A DNA stretch of 51,670 nt from contig NZ_JASBRB010000022.1 of the NCBI RefSeq assembly GCF_029960665.1, positions 1 through 51,670 of the forward strand, read 5' to 3'. Position 1 is the first letter of the stretch, and each line of letters starts with the position of its first letter. The stretch is from Pseudarthrobacter sp. AL07 (GTDB lineage Bacteria; Actinomycetota; Actinomycetes; Actinomycetales; Micrococcaceae). This document shows, in pieces, positions 35,038 to 42,753 of the stretch. Under the pieces are notes generated by a model. The model saw only the letters and a program-made list of their open reading frames with translations, was not told the DNA's origin and did no database searches. A program made the position numbers and the translations under genes.

Positions 35038-35925
35038 TTACTGTGCGGACGGTGCCAGACCGAAGATTGTGAGCCGGAATCGTGCCTCCACCTGTGGGGA
35101 CACGTGGCCGCTGCCGATTTTGGCGGCAATGGCCATGCGGTCCAGGTGGTGCCCGGCCGGACCCATAAAGGCCAGGTCAGCCAGCTCGCTGGGCGTAAGC
35201 ATCATCTGGATATCCAGGTCCCGGGTGGACTCGGCGACGAAGTGCGGCGAGAGGGATTCTGACAGCCGCGTGTCCTTGTCGTCCTCGATGGACAGCATCC
35301 CTGCCTGGACGGCGATGGCAGCCAGGTGTCCGGCGCGCGGCGTCACCACCACCAGTCTCCCGCCGGGGCGGAGGACTCTGGCGAATTCGGCGGCATTGCG
35401 GGGAGCGAAGATCACCGTAATGGCGTCGACGGCGGCGTCGGCCAGCGGAAGAGGTTGCCACACATCGCAGGCGAGGCTGATGGCCTCGGGGTTGAGGCGC
35501 GCGGCGCGCCGGAGCGCGAACTTGGAGATGTCAAGCGCGACGGCGGTGCAACTGTTCGTAGTCCGCTGCACCGCATCCAGCACCACCCTGAGGTAGTGGC
35601 CGGTCCCCGTGCCCGAATCGAGGACTGTGTAGGCTTCGCCAGGGGTTAGCCCGGACACGACGGCGGCCGCGACGGCGGCCGCCAGAGGACGGTAGTGCCC
35701 ACCGTCGAGGAAGGCGTAGCGGGCAGCCACCATCTCGGCGGTATCGGATTCGAAGACTGTCCCCTTGCCCACCAGCAGGTTGTAGTAGCCCTGCTTCGCC
35801 GCATCGAAACTGTGCCCGGACCCGCAGATCAGGGCCTTGCGGGCAGCGTCAGCTGCGCCGCCCTGGGCATTCAGTGCGGCGCCGCACAACGGGCAGCGCA
35901 GCGGAGGGCGAGGGCTTGATGGCAT
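35038..35925 (-). CDS. RlmA-like 23S rRNA (guanine) methyltransferase family protein
   Basis: The 295-residue protein has an N-terminal zinc-binding domain (LRCPLCGAALNAQ, then ALICGSGHSFDAAKQGYYNL), the layout of RlmA/TlrB methyltransferases of 23S rRNA G745/G748, followed by a SAM-binding domain (VLDSGTGTGHYLRVVLDAVQ, FAPRNAAEFARVLRPGGRLV). TlrB-type enzymes give tylosin resistance; this one is more likely a housekeeping form. The ATG at 35925 was chosen because TAAGAT lies 7 nt upstream, giving a leaderless transcript; an ATG three codons earlier (35934) overlaps that hexamer. It is divergent from the S9 peptidase gene with 100 nt between the starts. Confidence 0.85.
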   Translation of the reverse strand: MPSSPRPPLRCPLCGAALNAQGGAADAARKALICGSGHSFDAAKQGYYNLLVGKGTVFESDTAEMVAARYAFLDGGHYRPLAAAVAAAVVSGLTPGEAYTVLDSGTGTGHYLRVVLDAVQRTTNSCTAVALDISKFALRRAARLNPEAISLACDVWQPLPLADAAVDAITVIFAPRNAAEFARVLRPGGRLVVVTPRAGHLAAIAVQAGMLSIEDDKDTRLSESLSPHFVAESTRDLDIQMMLTPSELADLAFMGPAGHHLDRMAIAAKIGSGHVSPQVEARFRLTIFGLAPSAQ

Positions 35926-35932
35926 ACGGACC

Positions 35933-35938
35933 ATCTTA
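35933..35938 (-). promoter_or_regulatory. Leaderless -10 of the RlmA-like gene
   Basis: TAAGAT on the minus strand ends 7 nt before the ATG at 35925. Confidence 0.45.
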
Positions 35939-36012
35939 GGGTGGGGAGCGGGCCCCGGCGGCGGCCGCGCCAGGGTTCCGGCCGGGTGTTCGCCTGGAGG
36001 AAAGCCGCACGT

Positions 36013-36018
36013 TAGGCT
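36013..36018 (+). promoter_or_regulatory. Leaderless -10 of the S9 peptidase gene
   Basis: TAGGCT ends 7 nt before the GTG at 36026, which selects that start from a frame that is open upstream to 35837. Confidence 0.45.
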
Positions 36019-36025
36019 CACGTGG

Positions 36026-38023
36026 GTGAAGCCAGAACACCTCCCGCTGCTCAATTCGGTCTCCGAGCCGGCCGTTCACCCGGACGGCAGCCGTGCCGTT
36101 GTGTCGGTGACCAGGCCCGATTTCAATGCTGATTCCTACGTGGGGCAGCTGTGGAACATCCCGTTGAACCAGGAACAGCTGCCGCGGCGAATTACCAGGG
36201 GCTTCCGGGATACCGCCCCTGCCTTCTCTCCTGACGGGCTGGTCCTCGCTTTCTTCCGGACGGGCGGACCGTCGTCGAAAGCGCAGCTCGTTGTGGTGGA
36301 GGCGGGCGGCGGCGAACCCCAAGTCATAACCGACAGGCTGCTCGGCGTGGAGTCCTTCGCGTGGTCTCCAGATTCGCACCGGATAGTTTTCAGCTCCCGC
36401 GAACCCGACGCCGGGCGTTACGGCAGCAGCGAGGCCATCACCGCGGAGGCGGAGGAACCACGATTGATCTCCTCCTACCAATACAGGCTGAACGGGGTTG
36501 GCTACACATGCGACAAGCCGCAGCAGCTGTTCATCGTGGACGTCCCGGAACTTGGCGGTGAGCCGCACACAACCCCGGCCGCTCCGCACCTACCAGCAAC
36601 CCGTCAGCTGACATCGCTCGCCACGGACACCGGCTCCGGGGTTTTCAGTGCAGACGGATCAGCCGTCTACTTTGTGGCAGCACCGCCGGAGAACGATGGC
36701 GACTTGGCCACCCTGATCTACAGGGTGCCGGTCACCGGCGGCGACCCCGTACCGGTGGATCAGGGAGCAGCTGCACCTCAAAGCGTCACGGAGGTCCGGC
36801 AGTCGCGGGACGGCAAATGGCTGTTCTATATTGCCCGGGACCTGGGGAGCACGGGCCGGGATTTTGTGGCACGTAACGCCGTTTTGTACTGTGTCGCAGC
36901 CGACGGCGGCGTGCCGGTTGCGTTGACCGACCCTGATCTGATGGACGTGGCAGCCCCGGGTGCCCGGATTGAGCTCCGCGGCCCGGATCGGGCGCTGGTA
37001 CTGAACGTTGCGCAGGGCACTGTTGAGCTCCTCGAGCTGGGGGCGACGGGCGGCCATGCTCTGCTGGTGCACGGTGACAAGGTGGTGACGGGGGCTGCCT
37101 GGGCGGGTGGTTCGATGCTCGTGGTGTTCAGCGATCCGTCCACCCATGGGGACGTTGCAGTGCTCGATGACGGGCAGTTGCGGCTGCTGACAGACTTTTC
37201 GGCCGTTCTGCGGACGCAGTCGGACATTGTGGTCTCGCAGGAACTGACGTTTGAGGCGTCCGAGGGGTATCCCGTCCATGGCTGGCTGGTCAGGCCTGCA
37301 GGCAAGGGTCCGCACCCGGTTCTGTTAACCATCCATGGCGGGCCCTTTGCCCAGTTCACTGTCGCCCTGTTCGACGAAGCCCAGGTCTACGCGGCTGCCG
37401 GGTACGCCGTGCTGATGTGCAACCCACGCGGCTCTGCTGGCTACGGCCGGGAACACGGACTGGCCATCAAGGGCCGCTTCGGCACCGATGACATGGAGGA
37501 TGTCCTCGCGTTCCTGGACGGCACCCTGGCCAGATTTCCGGCGCTGGACACCCGCCGGCTGGGCATCATGGGCGGCTCCTACGGCGGATACCTGACCGCC
37601 TGGACCATAGCGCACCACCACAGGTTCAAGGGTGCCATCGTGGAGCGCGGATTCCTGGACCCGGTCAGCTTCGAGGGTTCGGCCGACATTGGCTGGTACT
37701 TCGGCAGCGAGTATCTCGGACGTTCGGCTGTGGAGGTCGCCGCCCAAAGCCCGATCGAACACGTAGGCAACGTGCAAACTCCGACGCTGGTTATCCACAG
37801 CGAAAACGATCTGAGGTGTCCGCTGGAGCAGGGCCAGAGGTATTTCACGGCACTGAAGCGGCACGGCGTTGAGGCCCAGCTGCTGGTATTCCCGGGTGAG
37901 GATCATGAACTTTCCCGGTCAGGCAGGCCACAGCACCGGCGGCAGCGGTTTGAGCACATCCTGCGATGGTGGGCCAGGATCCTCCCGACCGGCGCGAATC
38001 CGGCAGCTGCACCTCCCGCGTGA
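36026..38023 (+). CDS. S9-family prolyl oligopeptidase-like serine peptidase
   Basis: The 665-residue protein has an N-terminal beta-propeller made of WD40-like/TolB-type repeats (AVHPDGSRAVVSVTRPDFNA, PAFSPDGLVLAFFRTGG, FAWSPDSHRIVFSSREPDAG) and a C-terminal alpha/beta-hydrolase domain. The catalytic Ser is in LGIMGGSYGGYLTAW, the Asp in HSENDLRCPLEQGQ and the His in FPGEDHELSRSG. It resembles acylaminoacyl-peptidases and dipeptidyl peptidases of family S9C. There is no signal peptide, so it probably trims peptides in the cytoplasm, a plausible step after proteasomal or Clp degradation. The GTG at 36026 carries a leaderless signature. It is convergent with def, 13 nt apart. Confidence 0.92.
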   Translation: MKPEHLPLLNSVSEPAVHPDGSRAVVSVTRPDFNADSYVGQLWNIPLNQEQLPRRITRGFRDTAPAFSPDGLVLAFFRTGGPSSKAQLVVVEAGGGEPQVITDRLLGVESFAWSPDSHRIVFSSREPDAGRYGSSEAITAEAEEPRLISSYQYRLNGVGYTCDKPQQLFIVDVPELGGEPHTTPAAPHLPATRQLTSLATDTGSGVFSADGSAVYFVAAPPENDGDLATLIYRVPVTGGDPVPVDQGAAAPQSVTEVRQSRDGKWLFYIARDLGSTGRDFVARNAVLYCVAADGGVPVALTDPDLMDVAAPGARIELRGPDRALVLNVAQGTVELLELGATGGHALLVHGDKVVTGAAWAGGSMLVVFSDPSTHGDVAVLDDGQLRLLTDFSAVLRTQSDIVVSQELTFEASEGYPVHGWLVRPAGKGPHPVLLTIHGGPFAQFTVALFDEAQVYAAAGYAVLMCNPRGSAGYGREHGLAIKGRFGTDDMEDVLAFLDGTLARFPALDTRRLGIMGGSYGGYLTAWTIAHHHRFKGAIVERGFLDPVSFEGSADIGWYFGSEYLGRSAVEVAAQSPIEHVGNVQTPTLVIHSENDLRCPLEQGQRYFTALKRHGVEAQLLVFPGEDHELSRSGRPQHRRQRFEHILRWWARILPTGANPAAAPPA

Positions 38024-38036
38024 ACTCGTGGGCGCT

Positions 38037-38702
38037 TCAGGGATTCCCTGGCAGGAATCCCAAGGCCGCACGAGCCTTTCCGATCCCCGGTTCGGCCCAG
38101 TTGGCGGCGTACTCGGCGTTGGAACTCAAGGACCTCAACTCGGCCCGGTCAACGTACAAGGTGCCATGAAGGTGATCGGTTTCGTGCTGCACAATCCGCG
38201 CCTGCCACCCCTCAAATTCCCGTTCCGACGCCAAGCCGGCAGGGCTGTCGAATCGAAGTAACACCCGTTCAGGCCTGACCACCACCGCCTGCAGGCCGCT
38301 CAGTGAGAGGCACCCCTCGAAGAACGCGGATCTCTCCGTTCCTACAGCCGTAAAGCGCGGGTTGATGATGGTGAGGAACTCCAACGGGCTACGGTGCCGC
38401 AGTACAGCGGCGTCCGGGTCGACGTCGTACTGGTCCTCAAGAACTGCCAGCTGCAGCGGGATTCCGAGTTGCGGGGCGGCCAGGCCCACGCCAGGGGCAT
38501 CGTGCATCACTTCACGCATGAGGGCTATCAACTGGTCTAACTCCTTCCCGCTGATCTGGCCGTCGAAGGCCGCAGCCCGCTGGCGGAGTACGGGATTCCC
38601 GGCCTGGACGATGGGTGGCAGCGATCCCGCGGACAGGATTTCCTGCACCCGTTCCCTCAGGTGCGCAGGAGTGAATGAAGTGGACGGTGGTACGGCTGTC
38701 AT
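38037..38702 (-). CDS. def: Peptide deformylase
   Basis: The 221-residue enzyme removes the N-formyl group from nascent proteins. All three family motifs are intact: G71-VGLAAP-Q78, E129-G-C131-LSL and H173-E-T-D-H177, whose C131, H173 and H177 bind the metal with E174 as catalytic base. The N-terminal 25 residues extend the usual start. The ATG at 38702 follows TAGGCT by 6 nt. It is divergent from the NTF2-like gene (59 nt between starts) and convergent with the S9 peptidase gene. Peptide deformylase genes belong to the SigR regulon in Streptomyces, but no SigR site is evident here. Confidence 0.96.
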   Translation of the reverse strand: MTAVPPSTSFTPAHLRERVQEILSAGSLPPIVQAGNPVLRQRAAAFDGQISGKELDQLIALMREVMHDAPGVGLAAPQLGIPLQLAVLEDQYDVDPDAAVLRHRSPLEFLTIINPRFTAVGTERSAFFEGCLSLSGLQAVVVRPERVLLRFDSPAGLASEREFEGWQARIVQHETDHLHGTLYVDRAELRSLSSNAEYAANWAEPGIGKARAALGFLPGNP

Positions 38703-38708
38703 GCGGAA

Positions 38709-38714
38709 AGCCTA
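38709..38714 (-). promoter_or_regulatory. Leaderless -10 of def
   Basis: TAGGCT on the minus strand ends 6 nt before the ATG at 38702. A small perfect hairpin (GACGCCG CA CGGCGTC, 38721-38736) lies just upstream, between this promoter and that of the NTF2-like gene. Confidence 0.45.
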
Positions 38715-38748
38715 GCGGCGGACGCCGCACGGCGTCGGCGGAGTCGGC

Positions 38749-38754
38749 TAATGT
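38749..38754 (+). promoter_or_regulatory. Leaderless -10 of the NTF2-like gene
   Basis: TAATGT ends 7 nt before the ATG at 38762. Confidence 0.5.
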
Positions 38755-38761
38755 CGATGCC

Positions 38762-39181
38762 ATGGCTGAACCGATTGCGCCCCAAACCAACGCACTGGAT
38801 GTTGTCCTGGAATTTATCCGGGTCCTGGAAGCCGGCGGTGATGGCGGGGCCATAGGGCTCTTCCTCGCTTCGGACTTCGTGCTGGTCGAGGCGCCGCATT
38901 TGCTCGCGGCTGAAGGCTCCACCCGGACGCGGGACCAGGCGATGGCCGGCCTCGACCAAAGCGTCGAAGTAGTGGCGGACCAGAAGTTTGAAATCCGCCG
39001 CACCACCTGCGAAGGCGGTCGCGTGGTGGTGGAGGCAGACTGGTCGGCGAGGACGCTGATGGACCTGCGGTACTGGGATGCCGGGGAGACCATTCGGGCC
39101 CGAACGTCGTCGGTCTTTGAAGTCCGGGACGGCCTGATCATCAGCCAGGACAGTTACGACTGCTACTTCGTGAACTCCTGA
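38762..39181 (+). CDS. NTF2-like / SnoaL-like domain protein
   Basis: The 139-residue single-domain protein has the alpha+beta cone layout: first helix ALDVVLEFIRVLEAGGDG, the ASDFVLVEAPHLLA region, and strands RVVVEADWSA and IRARTSSVFEVRDGLIISQD. Such proteins may be enzymes (isomerase, cyclase) or small-molecule binders; nothing here distinguishes. The ATG at 38762 carries a leaderless signature; the longer frame from 38675 runs into the promoter region. It is convergent with the FAD monooxygenase of the type III PKS operon, 39 nt away, and is probably not part of that operon. Confidence 0.82.
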   Translation: MAEPIAPQTNALDVVLEFIRVLEAGGDGGAIGLFLASDFVLVEAPHLLAAEGSTRTRDQAMAGLDQSVEVVADQKFEIRRTTCEGGRVVVEADWSARTLMDLRYWDAGETIRARTSSVFEVRDGLIISQDSYDCYFVNS

Positions 39182-39220
39182 ACCGGCAGGCACTGCCCGG
39201 CGGCCTCTTCCGGTGCGGGC

Positions 39221-40363
39221 TCACTGCATGGTGAAACGGCGGGCCACCAGCCTGTTGACTGGCGGCATCCCCGACACGGCGCTGAGTGCGGCGTTCCTCA
39301 ACGCCAGGAACGGCGGCGCCAGCGGTCGCCCCAGCGTCATATTCACCTCGGCCTGCCACCGAGCCACTAAGGCAGCCTTCCGACGCCGGGTGGAATAGGC
39401 GCGCAGGCGCTGGCCCACCGGCTTCCCCGCCAGGGAAGCACAGATGATCGGCGCCAGTTCCGCCGCGTCCAGCCAGCCAAGGTTCATGCCTTGGCCGCCG
39501 ATGGGGCTTAGTTCATGGGCCGCATCACCGATCAGAACAGCCCGGCCCGCGACTGACCTGCACGCCACCGTGGACCGGGGGCTGAAGCTGCTGAGCATGC
39601 TGTTGGTGGCCGGGTCCGGCCGAATTCCCGTACGCTGGTGGACCATCCGCGCCAGTTTAACCGCGTCCGGGAACGGTGCGGGCCAGGGAATCCTGACGAC
39701 CCAGCGACGCAGACCGCCCGGCAGGGGAAAAGATTCCACTATCCCTTCGCCTTCGAGGTACAGGACGGCTTCGTTCAGATTTGCGCCGGAATCTGCATAG
39801 TCACCCATCACGTAGTGGTCGGGATAACTTCGGGACGTGGCCCGGATGCCCAGCAGGCCGCGCATCCGGGACCGTGAGCCGTCGGCGGCGACCACAAGGC
39901 GTGAGGTGATCCGGACGTCGGCACCGCCCGCCTTGGTGGCCTCAGCGTGCACGGTTACCAGGCCGCCGTCGTCCGCTATTTCCGTCACCCTGGCACCCCT
40001 GACCAAGGCGGTGCTGTCCAGTTCGTCTACCCGCCGCTCCAGCAGGTATTCCGTTGTGACCTGGGGGAGGGACAGGACAAACGGGAAGCGCTCCGAGACG
40101 GATGCGAAGGACATTGACCCCACGGTCTTTCCTCCGCTGACCGCAATACCGCCGCGGATCTGCACGCCGGCATCAACCATGGCGCTGGCCACCGCTGCCC
40201 TGTCCAGTGCCGCGAGTGCGGGGGGATGGATGCCGATGGCCCGGGAGTGGGATTCCCGGTGAAGCCGCTGTTCAAGGACCCTCACCGCGACGCCTTCCTG
40301 AAGCAGCAGGGCGGCGAGATACAGACCCACGGGTCCGCCGCCGACGATCACCACGTCAGCCAT
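39221..40363 (-). CDS. FAD-dependent aromatic hydroxylase (type III PKS operon)
   Basis: The 380-residue group A flavoprotein monooxygenase has the N-terminal GxGxxG dinucleotide motif VVIVGGGPVGLYLAALLLQE, the DG motif region RLVVAADGSRSRMRGLLGI, and the second FAD motif VLIGDAAHELSPIGGQGMNL. Such enzymes hydroxylate phenolic rings with NAD(P)H and oxygen. It is the third gene after a type III PKS and a methyltransferase, overlapping the latter by 8 nt, matching the srsC position in Streptomyces phenolic-lipid operons. The product of hydroxylation would be a hydroquinone or quinone lipid. The ring substrate is inferred from the operon. Confidence 0.87.
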   Translation of the reverse strand: MADVVIVGGGPVGLYLAALLLQEGVAVRVLEQRLHRESHSRAIGIHPPALAALDRAAVASAMVDAGVQIRGGIAVSGGKTVGSMSFASVSERFPFVLSLPQVTTEYLLERRVDELDSTALVRGARVTEIADDGGLVTVHAEATKAGGADVRITSRLVVAADGSRSRMRGLLGIRATSRSYPDHYVMGDYADSGANLNEAVLYLEGEGIVESFPLPGGLRRWVVRIPWPAPFPDAVKLARMVHQRTGIRPDPATNSMLSSFSPRSTVACRSVAGRAVLIGDAAHELSPIGGQGMNLGWLDAAELAPIICASLAGKPVGQRLRAYSTRRRKAALVARWQAEVNMTLGRPLAPPFLALRNAALSAVSGMPPVNRLVARRFTMQ

Positions 40364-41057
40364 CGGGATGGTTTGGACCGTGCAGGAGGACCTGATGGAA
40401 AGGGTAGTGGCGCTCCACCTGCCAGCCCGGGGGAGCGGCGGCGGTGAGTTCTGCCGGGGTGTAGCTGCGCCTGATTGAGGTCAGGCCGTCCGCACGGATG
40501 AACGAGCCGCGGAAGGGGAGGGCCGCCAGGGAGAAAAGTGCGTAGGCTGCAATGTTCCGGCGGAGGTCGTTGTGCACGGAAATCCGGCGCGCCAGGGCTT
40601 GCGAATCTGCCAGAAGCTGAGCCAGGTCCGCTGGTTGGAGGTGGTGGATGACGTGGTTCGAGATGACGACGTCGAACCGGCGGCCTTCGCGGACCAGGTC
40701 GGCACTGTCCGCCTGGCGGAACCGGACTGAGACGTGGTGGGGGCGGCGTGACGAGTAGCTGTATGCCCTGGCGTCCGGGTCAATGCCGGTGACCTCGAGC
40801 ATCAGTTTGTCCCGGGCGGACCAGAGTGCGAGCTGCCGTGCCAGGTCGCCGCCGCCGCATCCTATGTCGAGGAGCGTGGTTTCAGAGTCGTGGGAGAGCA
40901 GAGGGCGAAGCTCGCGGCAGTACAGCTGCCGCCAGCCGGAGAAGAGCCGGTTTACCACTTCGAATTGCCGGTACGTGCGCTCGAGTTTGGTGGGGTCGCA
41001 GTCCGGCAGGTCCATCATTTCCACTGCGTCCGCAGCCCTTTGCCGCATCAGGGACAC
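40356..41057 (-). CDS. Class I SAM-dependent methyltransferase (type III PKS operon)
   Basis: The 233-residue protein has motif I LLDIGCGGGDLARQLALWS, motif II VTGIDPDARAYSYS, and the post-motif RFDVVISNHVIHHLQPADLA typical of small-molecule O- or C-methyltransferases. It probably methylates the PKS-derived phenol or pyrone. The start is a GTG at 41057, three bases after the PKS stop, with an ATG three codons in (MRQRAAD) as an alternative. The gene overlaps the FAD hydroxylase by 8 nt. Position corresponds to srsB of Streptomyces, although that protein is of a different methyltransferase type as far as I recall. Confidence 0.85.
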   Translation of the reverse strand: MSLMRQRAADAVEMMDLPDCDPTKLERTYRQFEVVNRLFSGWRQLYCRELRPLLSHDSETTLLDIGCGGGDLARQLALWSARDKLMLEVTGIDPDARAYSYSSRRPHHVSVRFRQADSADLVREGRRFDVVISNHVIHHLQPADLAQLLADSQALARRISVHNDLRRNIAAYALFSLAALPFRGSFIRADGLTSIRRSYTPAELTAAAPPGWQVERHYPFHQVLLHGPNHPDG

Positions 41058-41060
41058 AGG

Positions 41061-42242
41061 TCAGGCCAGTGACGAGGCCGCCTCTGGCTGCACCGCCCGC
41101 TTCCCGGTAGCTGCCTGGCGGAGTTTCGTGAAGAGCCCGGTCTCCACCGTGAGTCCGGGGCCGAATGCCATGGAGCAGATGCGTTCCTCACTCTCCACTT
41201 GTGGCTGTTCCAGGATGTGCCGGAGGACAAACAGCACGGTGGCGCTGCTCATGTTGCCGTAGTCCCGCAGCGTATCCCGTGCCGGAACGAGTTGCTGGTC
41301 CGTGAGGTCGAGGCGCGTCTGGACCTTGTCCAGGATGCTCCGGCCGCCGGGATGGATGGCCCAATGGCTGATGTCCCGGTAGGGGAGTCCACACAGCGAG
41401 GGATCCCGGGTCAGCAGCGGTGTAAGCGCGCCGATGATGTGGTCGTCGATGATGTGGGGTACGTAGTTGCCCAGCACCATCTCAAAGCCATGGTCACCGA
41501 TGTTCCATGCCATGGATTCTTCGCCCACAGGCGTGAGGACGGTTTCGAAGTGGTCCAGTTGCATCAGTGCAGGAGCATCCGGATTATTCCGGGCCGTAAT
41601 GATGGCTGCCGCCGCCCCGTCGGCGAAAAGCGCCGAACCCATGATGGTGTCAGGATCGTTAGACGTCCGGACGTGCAGGGAGCACAGCTCGGCACAGACC
41701 ACCAGGACAACGGCCTCCGGATCTGCTTCGCAGAAGGACTTGGCGGCCCGCAGCGCCGGAAAAGCTGCGTAGCAGCCCATGAATCCGAGGTGATAACGCT
41801 GGACGGCCGGGTCCAGCCCCAACGCGCGGACGATCTTATAGTCAGGACCGGGGTTGAAGAATCCTGTGCAGGAAACGGTTACGACGTGGGTTATGTCAAG
41901 TAAGGACATGTCCGGGCATGCGTCCACGGCAGCTCGGGCGGACTCGATGAAGAGTTTAGTGACCTCCCGGGCGAAGATCTCGTTGCGCACCTTGGTGGTG
42001 GGGTTCAGGAGCAGGCCCGTGGCGGGATCAAAGAACTGCGGATCGTCCGCGCGGAAAGCCATGGTCATTTCATCGACCGCGGTATGGCGGGTGTCGATGG
42101 CGGCTGAATCAAAACAGGTGTTCACCAGCCGCGAACCCAACCTGGTCAGGCCCGGCTGGGCCGCGAAAACTTCACGGGCTTCGGCCTGGACCAGCACAGT
42201 CGGCGGAACAGCAGTTTCAAGTGAACGCAGGTAGACCGTCAT
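41061..42242 (-). CDS. Type III polyketide synthase
   Basis: The 393-residue chalcone/stilbene-synthase-like homodimeric enzyme has the catalytic Cys157 in LGFMGCYAAFPALRAAKSFC, the His in SHWAIHPGGRSIL and the Asn in YGNMSSATVLFVL. Other blocks are VVTVSCTGFFNPGPDYKIV and CAELCSLHVRTSNDPDTIMG. It extends an acyl starter with malonyl-CoA and cyclises the chain, giving alkylresorcinols, alkylresorcylic acids or alkylpyrones. The ATG at 42242 is preferred since proteins of the group begin MTVYLRSLE; a GTG at 42263 would add seven residues and has a TCTAAT 5 nt upstream. It is followed by the methyltransferase and hydroxylase. A 13-nt copy of the dif XerD arm lies inside it at 41891-41903. Confidence 0.94.
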   Translation of the reverse strand: MTVYLRSLETAVPPTVLVQAEAREVFAAQPGLTRLGSRLVNTCFDSAAIDTRHTAVDEMTMAFRADDPQFFDPATGLLLNPTTKVRNEIFAREVTKLFIESARAAVDACPDMSLLDITHVVTVSCTGFFNPGPDYKIVRALGLDPAVQRYHLGFMGCYAAFPALRAAKSFCEADPEAVVLVVCAELCSLHVRTSNDPDTIMGSALFADGAAAAIITARNNPDAPALMQLDHFETVLTPVGEESMAWNIGDHGFEMVLGNYVPHIIDDHIIGALTPLLTRDPSLCGLPYRDISHWAIHPGGRSILDKVQTRLDLTDQQLVPARDTLRDYGNMSSATVLFVLRHILEQPQVESEERICSMAFGPGLTVETGLFTKLRQAATGKRAVQPEAASSLA

Positions 42243-42298
42243 TGGTTCATTCTTGGCGAGCACGCGGGATTAGACAATGGCTGGGCCTGCCGGGACCG

Positions 42299-42336
42299 GT
42301 TTTTGTGCCGCCGCACGGTGTTTCGGACACAAAAAC
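42299..42336. promoter_or_regulatory. Inverted repeat upstream of the type III PKS gene
   Basis: GTTTTTGTG (42299-42307) and CACAAAAAC (42328-42336) are perfect 9-nt complements separated by 20 nt. The pair lies 57 nt before the PKS start on its promoter side and could be a regulator-binding site or a leader hairpin. It is AT-rich against a GC-rich background. Confidence 0.35.
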
Positions 42337-42444
42337 GGGCTCCGGCGCTGACTTATGGAACACTCAAATCCAACAAAGTTCGATTGATCTGCGAAAACGC
42401 CGGATTTGTCGCGTTCACACAGCTACTTCTACTCCCGTACTTTA

Positions 42445-42472
42445 AGCGCCGATAATCTACATTATGTCAAGT
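42445..42472 (+). other. dif-like XerCD recombination site
   Basis: A 28-bp sequence reads AGCGCCGATAA (11-bp outer arm) TCTACA (6-bp centre) TTATGTCAAGT (11-bp inner arm). The parts match the known dif layout; the E. coli arms are GGTGCGCATAA and TTATGTTAAAT around TGTATA, and the actinobacterial dif consensus as I remember it shares CGATAAT, ACA and TTATGTCAAGT. By analogy TTATGTCAAGT is the XerD arm. It lies between the type III PKS operon and two broken VOC genes, in an intergenic stretch much richer in A+T than the rest. It is probably the chromosome dimer resolution site; a XerCD-using element's attachment site is the alternative. Confidence 0.8.
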
Positions 42473-42731
42473 AAATGGGATCCGATTGCAGAATTTGCAG
42501 ATCAGGGCCCGGTGATATGCGCTGCCAGGTTTCGAGAGCTTGAGCGACTAAGTCCGCGCCGTTACAGGGATTAGCGCATAGGTACGCCGGGTTCAGGACA
42601 GCGCCTAGCCTAAGGCCACCCTCGACGAACCGCGAGACGTCCAGAATCCTGGAATCGCCGAAGACGGACATATAGAACCCGGCAGCCTCGGCCTGTTTTT
42701 CGAACCACAGGCACGTGGAAATCTTTTGCAT
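42462..42731 (-). pseudogene. Truncated VOC/PhnB-like gene
   Basis: The first 35 residues (MQKISTCLWFEKQAEAAGFY, MSVFGDSRILDVSRF) are the N-terminal strand-helix unit of PhnB-like VOC proteins, which are normally about 150 residues long. After that the frame continues for some 50 residues without similarity and stops inside the dif-like site. I read it as a 5' fragment whose remainder was lost, not a working protein. Confidence 0.65.
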
Positions 42732-42753
42732 GTTACTCCCGTCCGGCTAGCGC

